Below, piece after piece: positions 8,106 through 16,212 of a stretch of 44,584 nucleotides of DNA. Location of the stretch: contig DEFK01000033.1 of the NCBI GenBank assembly GCA_002350765.1, forward strand, positions 1-44,584, in the 5' to 3' direction. Under the pieces are notes generated by a model. The model was given only the letters and a program-made list of their open reading frames with translations, was not told where the DNA came from and made no database searches. The position numbers and the translations under genes are program-made. Within the stretch, counting starts at the first letter, position 1; each line of letters begins with the position of its first letter. The stretch comes from Ruminococcaceae bacterium UBA2854 (GTDB lineage Bacteria; Bacillota; Clostridia; Oscillospirales; Acutalibacteraceae).

Positions 8106-9617
8106 CTATATTATAATGCTTTTTCCTGTCATTTCCTCGGGCTGAGGAATATCCATAATTTTAAGCATCGTAGGAGCGATATCCGCGAGAACGCCGCCCT
8201 CTCTGAGCTTACAGTCGTAACCGATTACGCAGAACGGAACGGGGTTTGTGGTATGAGCGGTGAACGGCTTTCCGTCATCGTCAACCATCTTGTCCGCGTT
8301 GCCGTGGTCGGCGGTAATAATAGCTACGCCGCCCATTTCGGCGATAGCGTCCGTTACCTTGCCTACACATTCGTCCACAGCCTCAACCGCCTGAACAGCC
8401 GCGTCAAATACGCCTGTATGACCTACCATATCGCAGTTAGCGAAGTTCAGGATTATCATATCGTATTTGCCTGACTTAATAGCGGGAATGAGCTTTTCCG
8501 TAACCTCGGGAGCGCTCATTTCGGGTTGCAGGTCATATGTAGCTACCGCGGGAGATTTAACGAGGATTCTGTCCTCTTTGTCGTACTGCTTTTCAACGCC
8601 GCCGTTAAAGAAGAAAGTAACGTGGGCGTATTTCTCGGTTTCCGCGATTCTAAGCTGGTTCATACCGAGGCTCGAGATATACTCGCCTAAGGTATTGACT
8701 AAGCTCTGCGGCTTAAACGCTACCTCTACATTAGGCATAGTAGCGTCGTACTGAGTCATACATACGTAATTTAAGGGGAAGAAGCCGTTTTCTCTTTCGA
8801 AGCCGTTGAAATCTGGATCGACGAGCGTGCGTGTGATCTCACGAGCTCTGTCGGGACGGAAGTTAAAGAAGATAACGCTGTCGTTAGCCTTAATGGTATC
8901 TCCGCCTTTTACTACGATAGGAACGACGAACTCGTCCGTTACGCCGTTGTCGTAGCTGTCCTGAATAGCCTGTACGGGACAGTCAGCGTCAACACCCTTG
9001 CCGTAAACGAGCGCGCTGTACGCTTTCTGTACACGCTCCCAGCGGTTATCTCTGTCCATAGCGTAGTATCTGCCGTGAACAGTAGCTATCTTACCTACGC
9101 CGATTTCTTTCATCTTCTCAACAGCGTCAGCCACATATTCCTTAGCGGATGAGGGAGGTACGTCACGTCCGTCTAAGAAAGCGTGAACGTAAACCTTTTC
9201 AAGTCCCTTTTTCTTAGCAAGCTCCAGAATTCCGTAAAGGTGCTCGATATGGCTGTGAACTCCGCCCGGGGACATAAGTCCCATAAGGTGGAGAGAGCTG
9301 TCGTTTTTAAGCGCCGAGTCCATAGCGTTAACTATAGCCTCGTTATCTTTAAGCTTATCTTCCTCAATAGTTTTTGTGATTCTTGTAAGTTCCTGGTAAA
9401 CTATTCTGCCCGCGCCGATATTTGTGTGACCTACCTCGCTGTTGCCCATCTGACCGTCGGGGAGACCTACGTCCATTCCCGAAGCGCCGATTTGAGTAAT
9501 CGGGTTGTTGTTAAACAGTCTGTCTAAGTTAGGTTTATTAGCGGCGGCGATAGCGTTGCCCTCGGGAGGAGCTATACCGAAACCGTCGAGTATCATAAGT
9601 ATAAGAGGTTTTTTCAT
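8106..9617 (-). CDS. gpmI: 2,3-bisphosphoglycerate-independent phosphoglycerate mutase
   Basis: 503 residues, the usual length (about 510). It interconverts 3- and 2-phosphoglycerate in glycolysis with two metal ions. D11 (L-D-G-F-G) binds metal. S60 in G-N-S-E-V-G-H is the phosphoserine nucleophile. D-G-R-D-V-P-P-S-S and H-G-R-Y-Y-A-M-D-R-D-N-R-W are substrate-binding blocks, and A-D-H-G-N-A-D-K is the C-terminal metal site. AAAGGAGG precedes the ATG by nine bases. It is the last gene of the pgk-tpiA-gpmI cluster, separated from tpiA by a 76-base spacer made of a heptad array and a hairpin. Confidence 0.97.
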   Translation of the reverse strand: MKKPLILMILDGFGIAPPEGNAIAAANKPNLDRLFNNNPITQIGASGMDVGLPDGQMGNSEVGHTNIGAGRIVYQELTRITKTIEEDKLKDNEAIVNAMDSALKNDSSLHLMGLMSPGGVHSHIEHLYGILELAKKKGLEKVYVHAFLDGRDVPPSSAKEYVADAVEKMKEIGVGKIATVHGRYYAMDRDNRWERVQKAYSALVYGKGVDADCPVQAIQDSYDNGVTDEFVVPIVVKGGDTIKANDSVIFFNFRPDRAREITRTLVDPDFNGFERENGFFPLNYVCMTQYDATMPNVEVAFKPQSLVNTLGEYISSLGMNQLRIAETEKYAHVTFFFNGGVEKQYDKEDRILVKSPAVATYDLQPEMSAPEVTEKLIPAIKSGKYDMIILNFANCDMVGHTGVFDAAVQAVEAVDECVGKVTDAIAEMGGVAIITADHGNADKMVDDDGKPFTAHTTNPVPFCVIGYDCKLREGGVLADIAPTMLKIMDIPQPEEMTGKSIII

Positions 9618-9640
9618 TTCAATTATCCTCCTTTTATTTT

Positions 9641-9675
9641 ACTGATCACTGACCACTTGCCACTGATCACTGTTA
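9641..9675. repeat. heptad array between gpmI and tpiA
   Basis: Five 7-base units in register: ACTGATC, ACTGACC, ACTTGCC, ACTGATC, ACTGTTA. Confidence 0.75.
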
Positions 9676-9698
9676 AGATTGCTTTAAGCAATCTTAAC
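9672..9698 (-). terminator. hairpin at the tpiA stop codon
   Basis: GTTAAGATTGC and GCAATCTTAAC form a perfect 11-bp stem with a TTTAA loop; the tpiA stop lies in the stem. There is no T-run on the minus strand, so it is more likely an RNA-stabilising or attenuating hairpin than a strong terminator. Confidence 0.5.
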
Positions 9699-10464
9699 CT
9701 TTTGTAGCAGCGTCGATAATAGCGCCGAACTTAGCCGCTACGAGAGAAGCTCCGCCGATAAGACCGCCGTCAACGTTCTCCTTGGAGAGAAGCTCAGCGG
9801 CGTTAGCGTCGTTCATAGAACCGCCGTACTGGATTGTGATAGCCTGAGCGGTTTCCTCGTCGTACTTCTTAGCGAGTTCCTTACGGATAAACGCGCAAAC
9901 TTCCTCAGCCTGGTCGGCTGTAGCTGTTTTACCTGTGCCGATAGCCCATACAGGCTCGTAAGCGATAACGCACTTCTTAGCGTCCTCAGCGTTAACGTCA
10001 TAGAGGTCGAGCTTGATCTGACGAGCGATAACTTCTTCCGTAATATCGCACTCACGCTCCCAAAGTAACTCTCCTACGCAAACGATGGGCTTTAAGCCCG
10101 CCGCTAAAGCGGCCTTTGTTCTCTTGTTAACAGTTTCGTCGGTCTCGCCGAAATACTGACGGCGCTCGCTGTGGCCGAGTACAACGTACTCAACGCCGAC
10201 TTCTTTAAGCATACCTGTTGAGATTTCGCCTGTGAAAGCTCCGCTCTCAGCCCAGTGGCAGTTCTCAGCGCCTACTTTTACGTTAGTGCCCTTAACTGTC
10301 TCAACAGCTGTAGCTAAATCAACATAAGGTACGCAAGCGATAACCTCACAGCCCGCGTCCTTAGCTACGGGGATAATCTCCTCTAAAAGCGCCTTAGCCT
10401 CAGAGGGAGTTTTATTCATTTTCCAGTTACCGGCGATAATCGCCTTTCTTTTATCTTTGTTCAT
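9694..10464 (-). CDS. tpiA: triose-phosphate isomerase
   Basis: 256 residues, the normal bacterial length. It interconverts dihydroxyacetone phosphate and glyceraldehyde 3-phosphate. N13 and K15 (G-N-W-K-M-N), electrophile H98 (L-G-H-S-E-R-R) and general base E170 (A-Y-E-P-V-W-A-I-G-T-G) are all present, as is the phosphate-binding Y-G-G-S end motif. It is the middle gene of the glycolytic cluster. The start at 10464 has only a weak Shine-Dalgarno (GTGGA); instead leader repeat copy C lies immediately upstream, so translation or transcription of tpiA may depend on that element. Confidence 0.97.
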   Translation of the reverse strand: MNKDKRKAIIAGNWKMNKTPSEAKALLEEIIPVAKDAGCEVIACVPYVDLATAVETVKGTNVKVGAENCHWAESGAFTGEISTGMLKEVGVEYVVLGHSERRQYFGETDETVNKRTKAALAAGLKPIVCVGELLWERECDITEEVIARQIKLDLYDVNAEDAKKCVIAYEPVWAIGTGKTATADQAEEVCAFIRKELAKKYDEETAQAITIQYGGSMNDANAAELLSKENVDGGLIGGASLVAAKFGAIIDAATKG

Positions 10465-10465
10465 A

Positions 10466-10566
10466 ATTTTTGTTTTTCCACGTCAAGCGTGTACGTTCCT
10501 TTCTAAAAAATCATATCCCTCGTTCCATTACAGGTCTATCAAGTTTTGGATGCTTGGGATACGTTC
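10466..10566 (-). repeat. leader repeat family, copy C
   Basis: It aligns over its whole length with copy A (574-672): CGTCAAGCGTGTACGTTCCT, CATATCCCTCG, TTTTGGATGCTTGGGATACGTTC. It lies immediately upstream of the tpiA start codon, as copy A does for the HAD gene. Confidence 0.65.
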
Positions 10567-10616
10567 ATCTTCTTTGTTTCACTACTCAAAATTCCCTGTT
10601 TTGTGATCTGAAAACG

Positions 10617-10644
10617 GAGAACTGATTACTGTGAACTGACCGAT
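10617..10644. repeat. heptad array between tpiA and pgk
   Basis: Units GAGAACT, GATTACT, GTGAACT, GACCGAT in 7-base register, reaching the pgk stop codon. Confidence 0.6.
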
Positions 10645-11852
10645 TATTTATCCGCGATTACATCAATACCGGGGAGAACCTTGCCCTCGAGGTATTCGAG
10701 AGAAGCGCCGCCGCCTGTTGAAATATGGCTCATCTTATCGGAGTAACCGAGCTGGATAACCGCAGCCGCGCTGTCGCCGCCGCCGATGATTGTAGTAGCG
10801 TCTGTCTCAGCTAAAGCCTCAGCTACAGCGATTGTGCCCTTAGCGAGAGTCGGGTTCTCAAATACGCCCATAGGTCCGTTCCATACAACTGTCTTAGCGG
10901 ACTTAACAGCGTCAGCAAAGAGAGCCTGTGTCTTTTCGCCGATATCGAGACCTTCCATATCAGCGGGGATCTTATCAGCGTCAACCGTGTTTACGTCGAT
11001 AGGTCCGTCGATAGGATCGGGGAAGCCTGCCGCGATAACTGTGTCGATGGGGAGAAGAAGCTTTTTGCCGAGCGACTCAGCCTTGTCCATCATTTCCTTA
11101 CAATAGTCGAGCTTAGTATCGTCAACTAATGACTTACCGATTTCGTAACCCTTAGCTTTAAGGAATGTATAAGCCATACCGCCGCCGATGATAAGTGTAT
11201 CGCACTTCTCGAGGAGGTTGGAGATTACGTTTAATTTATCCGCAACCTTAGCTCCGCCTAAGATAGCTACGAAAGGTCTTACGGGATTCTCTACCGCGTT
11301 TCCGAGGTAGTCGATTTCTTTCTGCATTAAGTAGCCGACAGCTGTGTCCTTAATGTGGTTTGTAACACCCGCTGTGGAGCAGTGAGCTCTGTGAGCTGAG
11401 CCGAAAGCGTCCATTACGAATACCTCGGCGAGTGAAGCGAGCTCGCCTGAGAACGGCTCTAAATTCTTGGTTTCTTCTTTTCTGAAACGTGTATTCTGGA
11501 GAAGAACAACGTCGCCGTCCTTCATCTCGGCAACCGCTTTCTTAGCGTTTTCGCCTACAACCTCGTCGTCGTCAGCAAATACAACGTCCTTGCCTAAAAG
11601 CTCGGAGAGTCTTTTCGCTACGGGAGCGAGCGAGAACTTCTCCTCGGGACCGTTCTTCGGCTTACCGAGATGTGAGCATAAAATAAGCTGTCCGCCGTCG
11701 GCGATAAGCTTTTTAATTGTCGGTAAAGCGGCTGTAATTCTGTTATCGTTAGTGATAACGCCGTCTTTAAGAGGAACGTTAAAGTCAACTCTTACGAGAA
11801 CTTTTTTGCCCTTTACGTTAATGTCGTCTACTGTAACCTTGTTAAGTTTCAT
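10644..11852 (-). CDS. pgk: phosphoglycerate kinase
   Basis: 402 residues. It makes ATP from 1,3-bisphosphoglycerate in glycolysis. The N-terminal signature R-V-D-F-N-V-P, the substrate-binding H-L-G-K-P and the mid G-G-A-K-V-A-D-K block are present, and the C-terminal nucleotide-binding G-G-G-D-S-A-A-A loop is intact. GAAAGGA lies upstream of the ATG and a SigA promoter at 11908-11936 on the minus strand drives the cluster. Neither gap nor eno is in the window, so the cluster is a partial glycolytic operon. Confidence 0.97.
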   Translation of the reverse strand: MKLNKVTVDDINVKGKKVLVRVDFNVPLKDGVITNDNRITAALPTIKKLIADGGQLILCSHLGKPKNGPEEKFSLAPVAKRLSELLGKDVVFADDDEVVGENAKKAVAEMKDGDVVLLQNTRFRKEETKNLEPFSGELASLAEVFVMDAFGSAHRAHCSTAGVTNHIKDTAVGYLMQKEIDYLGNAVENPVRPFVAILGGAKVADKLNVISNLLEKCDTLIIGGGMAYTFLKAKGYEIGKSLVDDTKLDYCKEMMDKAESLGKKLLLPIDTVIAAGFPDPIDGPIDVNTVDADKIPADMEGLDIGEKTQALFADAVKSAKTVVWNGPMGVFENPTLAKGTIAVAEALAETDATTIIGGGDSAAAVIQLGYSDKMSHISTGGGASLEYLEGKVLPGIDVIADK

Positions 11853-11907
11853 AGCAATCTTTCCTTTCTTTTTGAACAGCGTATATTTACGCTTATAGTC
11901 ACTTTAC

Positions 11908-11936
11908 ATTATATATCAAAAACCGTTAATTAGCAA
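11908..11936 (-). promoter_or_regulatory. promoter of pgk-tpiA-gpmI
   Basis: On the minus strand TTGCTA (11936-11931), a 17-base spacer and TATAAT (11913-11908). Confidence 0.75.
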
Positions 11937-11994
11937 TAGTATAAAAGAAATAATTTAGGTAAAACAGATAATATTTAAGTAAGGGCTAAGGATA

Positions 11995-12029
11995 AAGTGG
12001 TAAGTGGTAAGGGGTAAGGGGTAAGTGAA
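11995..12029. repeat. heptad array, left arm of foldback element 1
   Basis: AAGTGGT, AAGTGGT, AAGGGGT, AAGGGGT, AAGTGAA in strict 7-base register. It is the reverse complement in type of the ACTTACC/CCTTACC units at 12080-12100. Confidence 0.8.
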
Positions 12030-12080
12030 TGTCGGGCAGACAGAATAGTTTTAAAAATAACGTTTTGTTCCCGACCGACA
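12029..12080. repeat. hairpin core of foldback element 1
   Basis: TGTCGGGCAGACAGAATAG and GTTCCCGACCGACA bracket an A/T-rich centre. GTCGGG pairs with CCCGAC. The same core recurs at 20049-20095 and, inverted, at 20112-20160. Confidence 0.7.
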
Positions 12081-12179
12081 CTTACCCCTTCCCCCTTACC
12101 CCTAAATCCTAAATCCTAAATCCTAAACCCTAAACCCTAAATCCTAAATCCTAAACCCTAAACCCTAAATCCTAACCCC
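12080..12179. repeat. 100-base heptad array, telomere-like CCTAAAT/CCTAAAC units
   Basis: Fourteen units in register: ACTTACC, CCTTCCC, CCTTACC, then eleven CCTAAA(T/C)-type units ending CCTAACC. The T/C alternation (T,T,C,C) gives a higher-order 28-base period. With 11995-12079 it fills the pgk to acyltransferase intergenic region, which holds no gene. Confidence 0.9.
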
Positions 12180-12201
12180 TTTATATAATTATAAAAAAAG
12201 A

Positions 12202-12230
12202 TTGTTTTTAACTATAGGTTGTGCTATAAT
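12202..12230 (+). promoter_or_regulatory. promoter of the acyltransferase/GT-C fusion gene
   Basis: TTGTTT (12202-12207), a 17-base spacer and TATAAT (12225-12230) with an extended TGC. Confidence 0.75.
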
Positions 12231-12268
12231 ATTTATGTATGTAAAATTTCAGAAAGGAAATAAAGATT

Positions 12269-15142
12269 ATGGATGTAAAAAAGCTCGAGAGCCGTAATAC
12301 ATCGCTCGATATTATACGAGTAGTAGCGGTATTTCTCGTGAACTCGGTACATTTTTTCCTTTATAACGGTTTCTATACCGAAACCGTACAGGGAGTACCG
12401 TATTTTGTTATGACCGTAATGCGCGTGCTGTTTACGGCGTGTGTTCCTTTGTTTATGATACTCACGGGTTATTTGATGAGCCAAAAAACCCTGAGTAAAA
12501 GCTATTATAAGGGAATACGAAAAACGCTTATCGTTTACGCGCTGGCGACTGTAGCATGTATTGCGGTTAAAATCTTATTGTTCCACGACAGTGCTTATTC
12601 CAACTTTACGCTCGGCCAGGGCATTATGGAGTTCTTGAACTTTAAGGGCGCTACCTATTCGTGGTATATTGAGTTTTATATCGGACTGTTCCTTATCGCT
12701 CCGTTCCTGAATCTGATGTATAACGGACTGAAAACACAGCGTCAGAAGCAGGTTCTTGTATTTACGTTCTTCGCGATAGCGGTTCTTCCGAGTATCTTTA
12801 ACTCTAATGTTTTCTCCAATCCCCAGTGGTGGGCCACTCCGACAGTAACCGAGGAGTATGAAAAAATTATGCCCGCCTGGTGGACAATGACTTACCCCGT
12901 CGCTTATTATTTAGTCGGCGCGTATCTAAGAGAATACGGCTTCAAGATGAAAACCCGTACACTGTTAATCGGGTTCTCCGTAGTTCTCTTACTCTTCAGC
13001 GCGCATAACTATTACCGCTTCTACGGTTCTACCTTTAAGTACGGAACTCTCCTTAACTGGAACTGCTTCGAGGCGTATGTTATAAGCTGCGGCTTGTTTA
13101 TCCTGCTTTTGAGGATACCGACTAAGGGTATGCCGAACGGTCTTAAATGGCTGTTCTGGAAGGTTTCCGACTTAGCGCTCGGAATTTACCTGTTGTCGTT
13201 TATATTCGACCATATTATTTACTACGATTACCTGAATAAATATGTTTCGAATCTGGACGACAAGCTCCCGTATTATTTTATAACTGTTCCGATTGTATTC
13301 GTACTTTCGGCGCTGGCGTCTATTGTAGTAAACTTCCTCGCGTCGTACGTTATCGAGCTGTACGAATCTATTGTTAAGTTTATTAAGAAACAGCGCGCGA
13401 GAGATGATAAGGAAAAATGGCGCGATATTATGTTCTTCGCGTTCTTAGTCGCGGCGGTAATTTTCGCGATTTGGAAATGCTTCTACGGCTTCGGCGGAAA
13501 TGACGAGGCGTTCTATCTTACCGTTCCGCAGCGGCTATTGCAGGGCGACGCTCTGTTTACGCAGGAATGGCATTTATCCCAGATGTCGTCAATTTTCCTC
13601 CTCCCGTTCTTAGGAATCTACCATATGTTCGCGGGCTCTTTCGAGGGCGTTATATTAGCCGCGAGAGTATACTATGTAATTCTCCACGCGGTTGTCGCGT
13701 CGGTTGTATATTGGAGACTCAGAAAATACGGATACGTTGTGGTATTCGCTTCGCTGTTCTTCTTTATCTATTCCCCGTACGATATTATGGCGTACAGCTA
13801 CAACACAATGGCGATTGATTTCGTTGTGCTTTCGGGCGTTATACTCGGCACTACTAAATTCGAAAGCAAAATCGCGCTTATCCTCGGAGGATTATTCTTC
13901 GCGGCTTCGGTACTTTGCAGTCCGTATCTCGCTATCGGCTACGCGATTTATATAGTTTGCGTATTAGCTCATCTGGCGCTGAAGAAAAAAGATATGAAAT
14001 GCGCCTTAAAGAGCGAGCTGTTCTCGTTGAAATCCTGTCTGTGGATTACTGTCGGAATAGCGGCGTTGGCTGTTGTATTCCTGATATTCGTGCTCACAAG
14101 AACAGGCTTCGGCGATATTATGAACGTGCTTCCGAAGCTCCTGTCCGATCCCGAGCATCCGCAGATTTCAATGTTCGATAAGATAGGAAAATACTTCCAG
14201 TATACCGTATCGTTCCATCCGCAGTTTATCTATGCCGTTCTCGCTTACGGTATTACGGCGCTGGTTATGCTCTTCGACAAGAAGCGCAGACTTCACAGAA
14301 GTATGTACCTTATCGTAACAACGGCGATAGTTCTCTTTACCTACGCGCTTCTTTACCCGACTCTTACGGTTTCGAGCTACAACTACATTATGTACCCGAT
14401 GCTGTTCGTCGGAATTACCTCGTATGTATTGTGCGAAGAAAAGCCGAGAGAGCTCTTTGTAAGCCTCTTCTGCTTAGGTATCCTTTACTCGTTCGCGGTA
14501 TGTATGTCCTCGAACCAGTATTTCTACGTTATCTCGATGGCTATGTGTACGGCTAATGTCGCGAGCTTCGTATTCCTCGCGAGACTTATCAAGGAAATGC
14601 GCGAGAGCGAGGATAACCTCGATTACGCTAAGCTGTATAAGTATTCCGCGCTTACACTCGTTGTGATTACTATCGTTCTCCAGGGCTATTTCCAGCTTAC
14701 CGTAAAGGCTAATCACTGCTTCTGGGAGACTTCTAAGCCCGACCAGCTCAAGTCGGAAATTAAGAAAGGCCCCGCTAAGGGTATTAACACGAACACCGAG
14801 AGAGCCGATAAGTATAATTCAATCTACAACGATTTAAAGAGTTATAAGGGTAAAACACCCGCTAATTTCCTTTCGTTGTCGGGAGAAACCTGGATTTATC
14901 TCGCTATGGATAAATTCCCGTACGCTACCTATTCCGCTTGGATAGGGGACGAGAATATCGTTCCGTTCGACAGCGTGGTTTCGAGACTAAAAGAGTATTA
15001 TTCGGTTAACCCCGATAAAACTCCGAAGTATGTTTATATCCCGAAGGATACGAAATGGGAAACCGAAAGCTACGTAAAAGAGCTTCAGGCGCAGGGTTAT
15101 GCTCTCGACCAAAACAATGTAAGCTATAAGCTTCAGAAATAA
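12269..15142 (+). CDS. acyltransferase-3 fused to a GT-C-like membrane domain
   Basis: 957 residues, AAAGGA ten bases before ATG. Residues about 8-365 form an acyltransferase-3 domain (about ten helices; S-L-D-I-I-R-V-V-A-V opening and W-Y-I-E-F-Y-I-G-L motif), the family that O-acylates cell-surface glycans. A charged linker (about 368-385) leads to a second polytopic domain (about 388-780). Its first external loop reads G-G-N-D-E-A-F-Y-L with D412/E413, like the catalytic acidic pair of lipid-linked-sugar GT-C glycosyltransferases (PMT/ArnT type). A soluble domain of about 170 residues ends the protein. The fusion suggests one protein that glycosylates and acylates a surface polymer; the second assignment is inference. 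It is monocistronic. Confidence 0.75.
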   Translation: MDVKKLESRNTSLDIIRVVAVFLVNSVHFFLYNGFYTETVQGVPYFVMTVMRVLFTACVPLFMILTGYLMSQKTLSKSYYKGIRKTLIVYALATVACIAVKILLFHDSAYSNFTLGQGIMEFLNFKGATYSWYIEFYIGLFLIAPFLNLMYNGLKTQRQKQVLVFTFFAIAVLPSIFNSNVFSNPQWWATPTVTEEYEKIMPAWWTMTYPVAYYLVGAYLREYGFKMKTRTLLIGFSVVLLLFSAHNYYRFYGSTFKYGTLLNWNCFEAYVISCGLFILLLRIPTKGMPNGLKWLFWKVSDLALGIYLLSFIFDHIIYYDYLNKYVSNLDDKLPYYFITVPIVFVLSALASIVVNFLASYVIELYESIVKFIKKQRARDDKEKWRDIMFFAFLVAAVIFAIWKCFYGFGGNDEAFYLTVPQRLLQGDALFTQEWHLSQMSSIFLLPFLGIYHMFAGSFEGVILAARVYYVILHAVVASVVYWRLRKYGYVVVFASLFFFIYSPYDIMAYSYNTMAIDFVVLSGVILGTTKFESKIALILGGLFFAASVLCSPYLAIGYAIYIVCVLAHLALKKKDMKCALKSELFSLKSCLWITVGIAALAVVFLIFVLTRTGFGDIMNVLPKLLSDPEHPQISMFDKIGKYFQYTVSFHPQFIYAVLAYGITALVMLFDKKRRLHRSMYLIVTTAIVLFTYALLYPTLTVSSYNYIMYPMLFVGITSYVLCEEKPRELFVSLFCLGILYSFAVCMSSNQYFYVISMAMCTANVASFVFLARLIKEMRESEDNLDYAKLYKYSALTLVVITIVLQGYFQLTVKANHCFWETSKPDQLKSEIKKGPAKGINTNTERADKYNSIYNDLKSYKGKTPANFLSLSGETWIYLAMDKFPYATYSAWIGDENIVPFDSVVSRLKEYYSVNPDKTPKYVYIPKDTKWETESYVKELQAQGYALDQNNVSYKLQK

Positions 15143-15148
15143 TTAATA

Positions 15149-15180
15149 GGGCCGGCTCAAAAGTCAATTTGAGCCGGCCC
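15149..15180. terminator. strong hairpin after the fusion gene
   Basis: GGGCCGGCTCAAA (15149-15161) pairs perfectly with TTTGAGCCGGCCC (15168-15180); no T-run follows. Confidence 0.65.
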
Positions 15181-15181
15181 T

Positions 15182-15330
15182 AAGTGATAAGCGGAAAGTG
15201 ATAAGTGGTAAGCCGCTTTCAAAGAAAACAGACATTAAAACAATAAGTGGAAATTTATCTGAAGTTGTTTTTTAGATTTCTGTTTTGTTTTAGATTTCTT
15301 CCCACTTCCTACTTCTCACTTACCACTGGG
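15182..15330. repeat. foldback element 2: inverted heptad arrays around a hairpin
   Basis: The left array is AAGTGAT, AAGCGGA, AAGTGAT, AAGTGGT (15182-15209). The right array is CACTTCC, TACTTCT, CACTTAC, CACTGGG (15303-15330), complementary in orientation. Between them AAAACAGAC and TTCTGTTTT form an imperfect hairpin. It lies between convergent genes and holds no coding sequence. Confidence 0.75.
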
Positions 15331-15352
15331 ATTATCGCAATAGACAGATAGG

Positions 15353-15380
15353 GGGCAGCTATTTTAGTTTTTAGCTGCCC
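15353..15380. terminator. terminator of trmL region
   Basis: GGGCAGCTA (15353-15361) pairs with TAGCTGCCC (15372-15380), directly after the trmL stop. Confidence 0.6.
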
Positions 15381-15386
15381 TCTTTA

Positions 15387-15890
15387 TTATTCGCTCCATT
15401 TATGCCTGTGTAATTCTCCGTGGGTAAGAAGCTCGGGGTAATCCCATTGTCTTAACACCTCGTATGCCGCGATTGCGACGGAGTTCGAGAGGTTAAGGCT
15501 TCTCGCTTCTTCTATCATCGGTATCCTTACCGTGTTCTCCTTATTCTTAACGAGAAGACTTTCGGGAAGACCTCGCGTTTCCTTGCCAAAAACTAGATAA
15601 CAGTTGTCCTCGTACTCTGCGTCGGTATGACGGTTTAAGGCTTTTGTTGAAAAATAGTAATATTTTCCACCCTTTGTTTTTTCAAAAAAATCGTCTAAAT
15701 TTTCATAATATGTAATATCGAGCAAATTCCAGTAATCAAGCCCCGCGCGTTTTAAATGCTTATCGCTTACAGAAAATCCCAGCGGCTTTACAAGATGAAG
15801 CCGCGCGCCCGTAGCGGCGCAGGTTCTCGCTACATTTCCCGTATTCGCGGGAATTTCAGGCTCGACCATTACAATATTTAAAGTTGCCAA
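15387..15890 (-). CDS. trmL: tRNA (cytidine(34)-2'-O)-methyltransferase
   Basis: 167 residues, the standard length for this SPOUT-fold enzyme that methylates the wobble ribose of tRNA-Leu. It carries E-P-E-I-P-A-N-T-G-N-V-A-R-T-C near the N-terminus, L-V-F-G-K-E-T-R-G-L-P and the knot motif L-N-L-S-N-S-V-A-I-A-A-Y-E. The start is a TTG at 15890, supported by AGAGGTGAT five bases upstream. A likely minus-strand promoter lies just before it (TTGCAA, 16-base spacer, TAAAAT). The gene is monocistronic. Confidence 0.93.
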   Translation of the reverse strand: MATLNIVMVEPEIPANTGNVARTCAATGARLHLVKPLGFSVSDKHLKRAGLDYWNLLDITYYENLDDFFEKTKGGKYYYFSTKALNRHTDAEYEDNCYLVFGKETRGLPESLLVKNKENTVRIPMIEEARSLNLSNSVAIAAYEVLRQWDYPELLTHGELHRHKWSE

Positions 15891-15985
15891 AACTTATCAC
15901 CTCTAAATATATTTTAACCGCAAATAATAATTTTGCAAGTCAATTCTGAAAAAATTTGATTGCAAAACTATTCGGAGGTGATATT

Positions 15986-16168
15986 ATGCAGAAAGGTCAG
16001 ATTGCCAATGTTATAAAAGGCGTCGCGGGCGGTATGATCGCGGGAGTCGCTGTCGGAATGGCGGGTAAGGCTATGATAGACAGCAAACCGAAAATGAAGA
16101 AAAAGGCTAATAAGGCTATAAATACAATCGAGCAGTTTGTAGATACGGCGCATTATATATTCAAGTAA
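15986..16168 (+). CDS. small glycine-rich membrane protein
   Basis: 60 residues. The ATG at 15986 is chosen because of a perfect Shine-Dalgarno, GGAGGTGAT (15974-15982). Residues about 10-28 (G-V-A-G-G-M-I-A-G-V-A-V-G-M-A-G) form one glycine-rich membrane helix. A basic stretch P-K-M-K-K-K and a C-terminal helix follow. This layout resembles YtxH-type small membrane proteins, but no specific family is claimed. It is flanked by a hairpin and is its own unit. Confidence 0.7.
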   Translation: MQKGQIANVIKGVAGGMIAGVAVGMAGKAMIDSKPKMKKKANKAINTIEQFVDTAHYIFK

Positions 16169-16174
16169 TAATTA

Positions 16175-16205
16175 AGGCAGGTTCAAAATAAGTTTGAGCC
16201 TGCCT
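16175..16205. terminator. bidirectional terminator
   Basis: AGGCAGGTTCAAA (16175-16187) pairs with TTTGAGCCTGCCT (16193-16205), between convergent genes. Confidence 0.7.
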
Positions 16206-16212
16206 GTATCAT

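Noticed and set aside
9183..9527. Plus-strand frame inside gpmI
   Set aside because: It is antisense to a highly conserved enzyme gene and has no start signal.
12080..12179. True telomere or chromosome end
   Set aside because: The units resemble plant-type CCCTAAA repeats, but the array is short, internal and flanked by bacterial genes and promoters.
9641..12179. CRISPR array
   Set aside because: Periodicity is 7 bases without spacers, and no cas gene is present.
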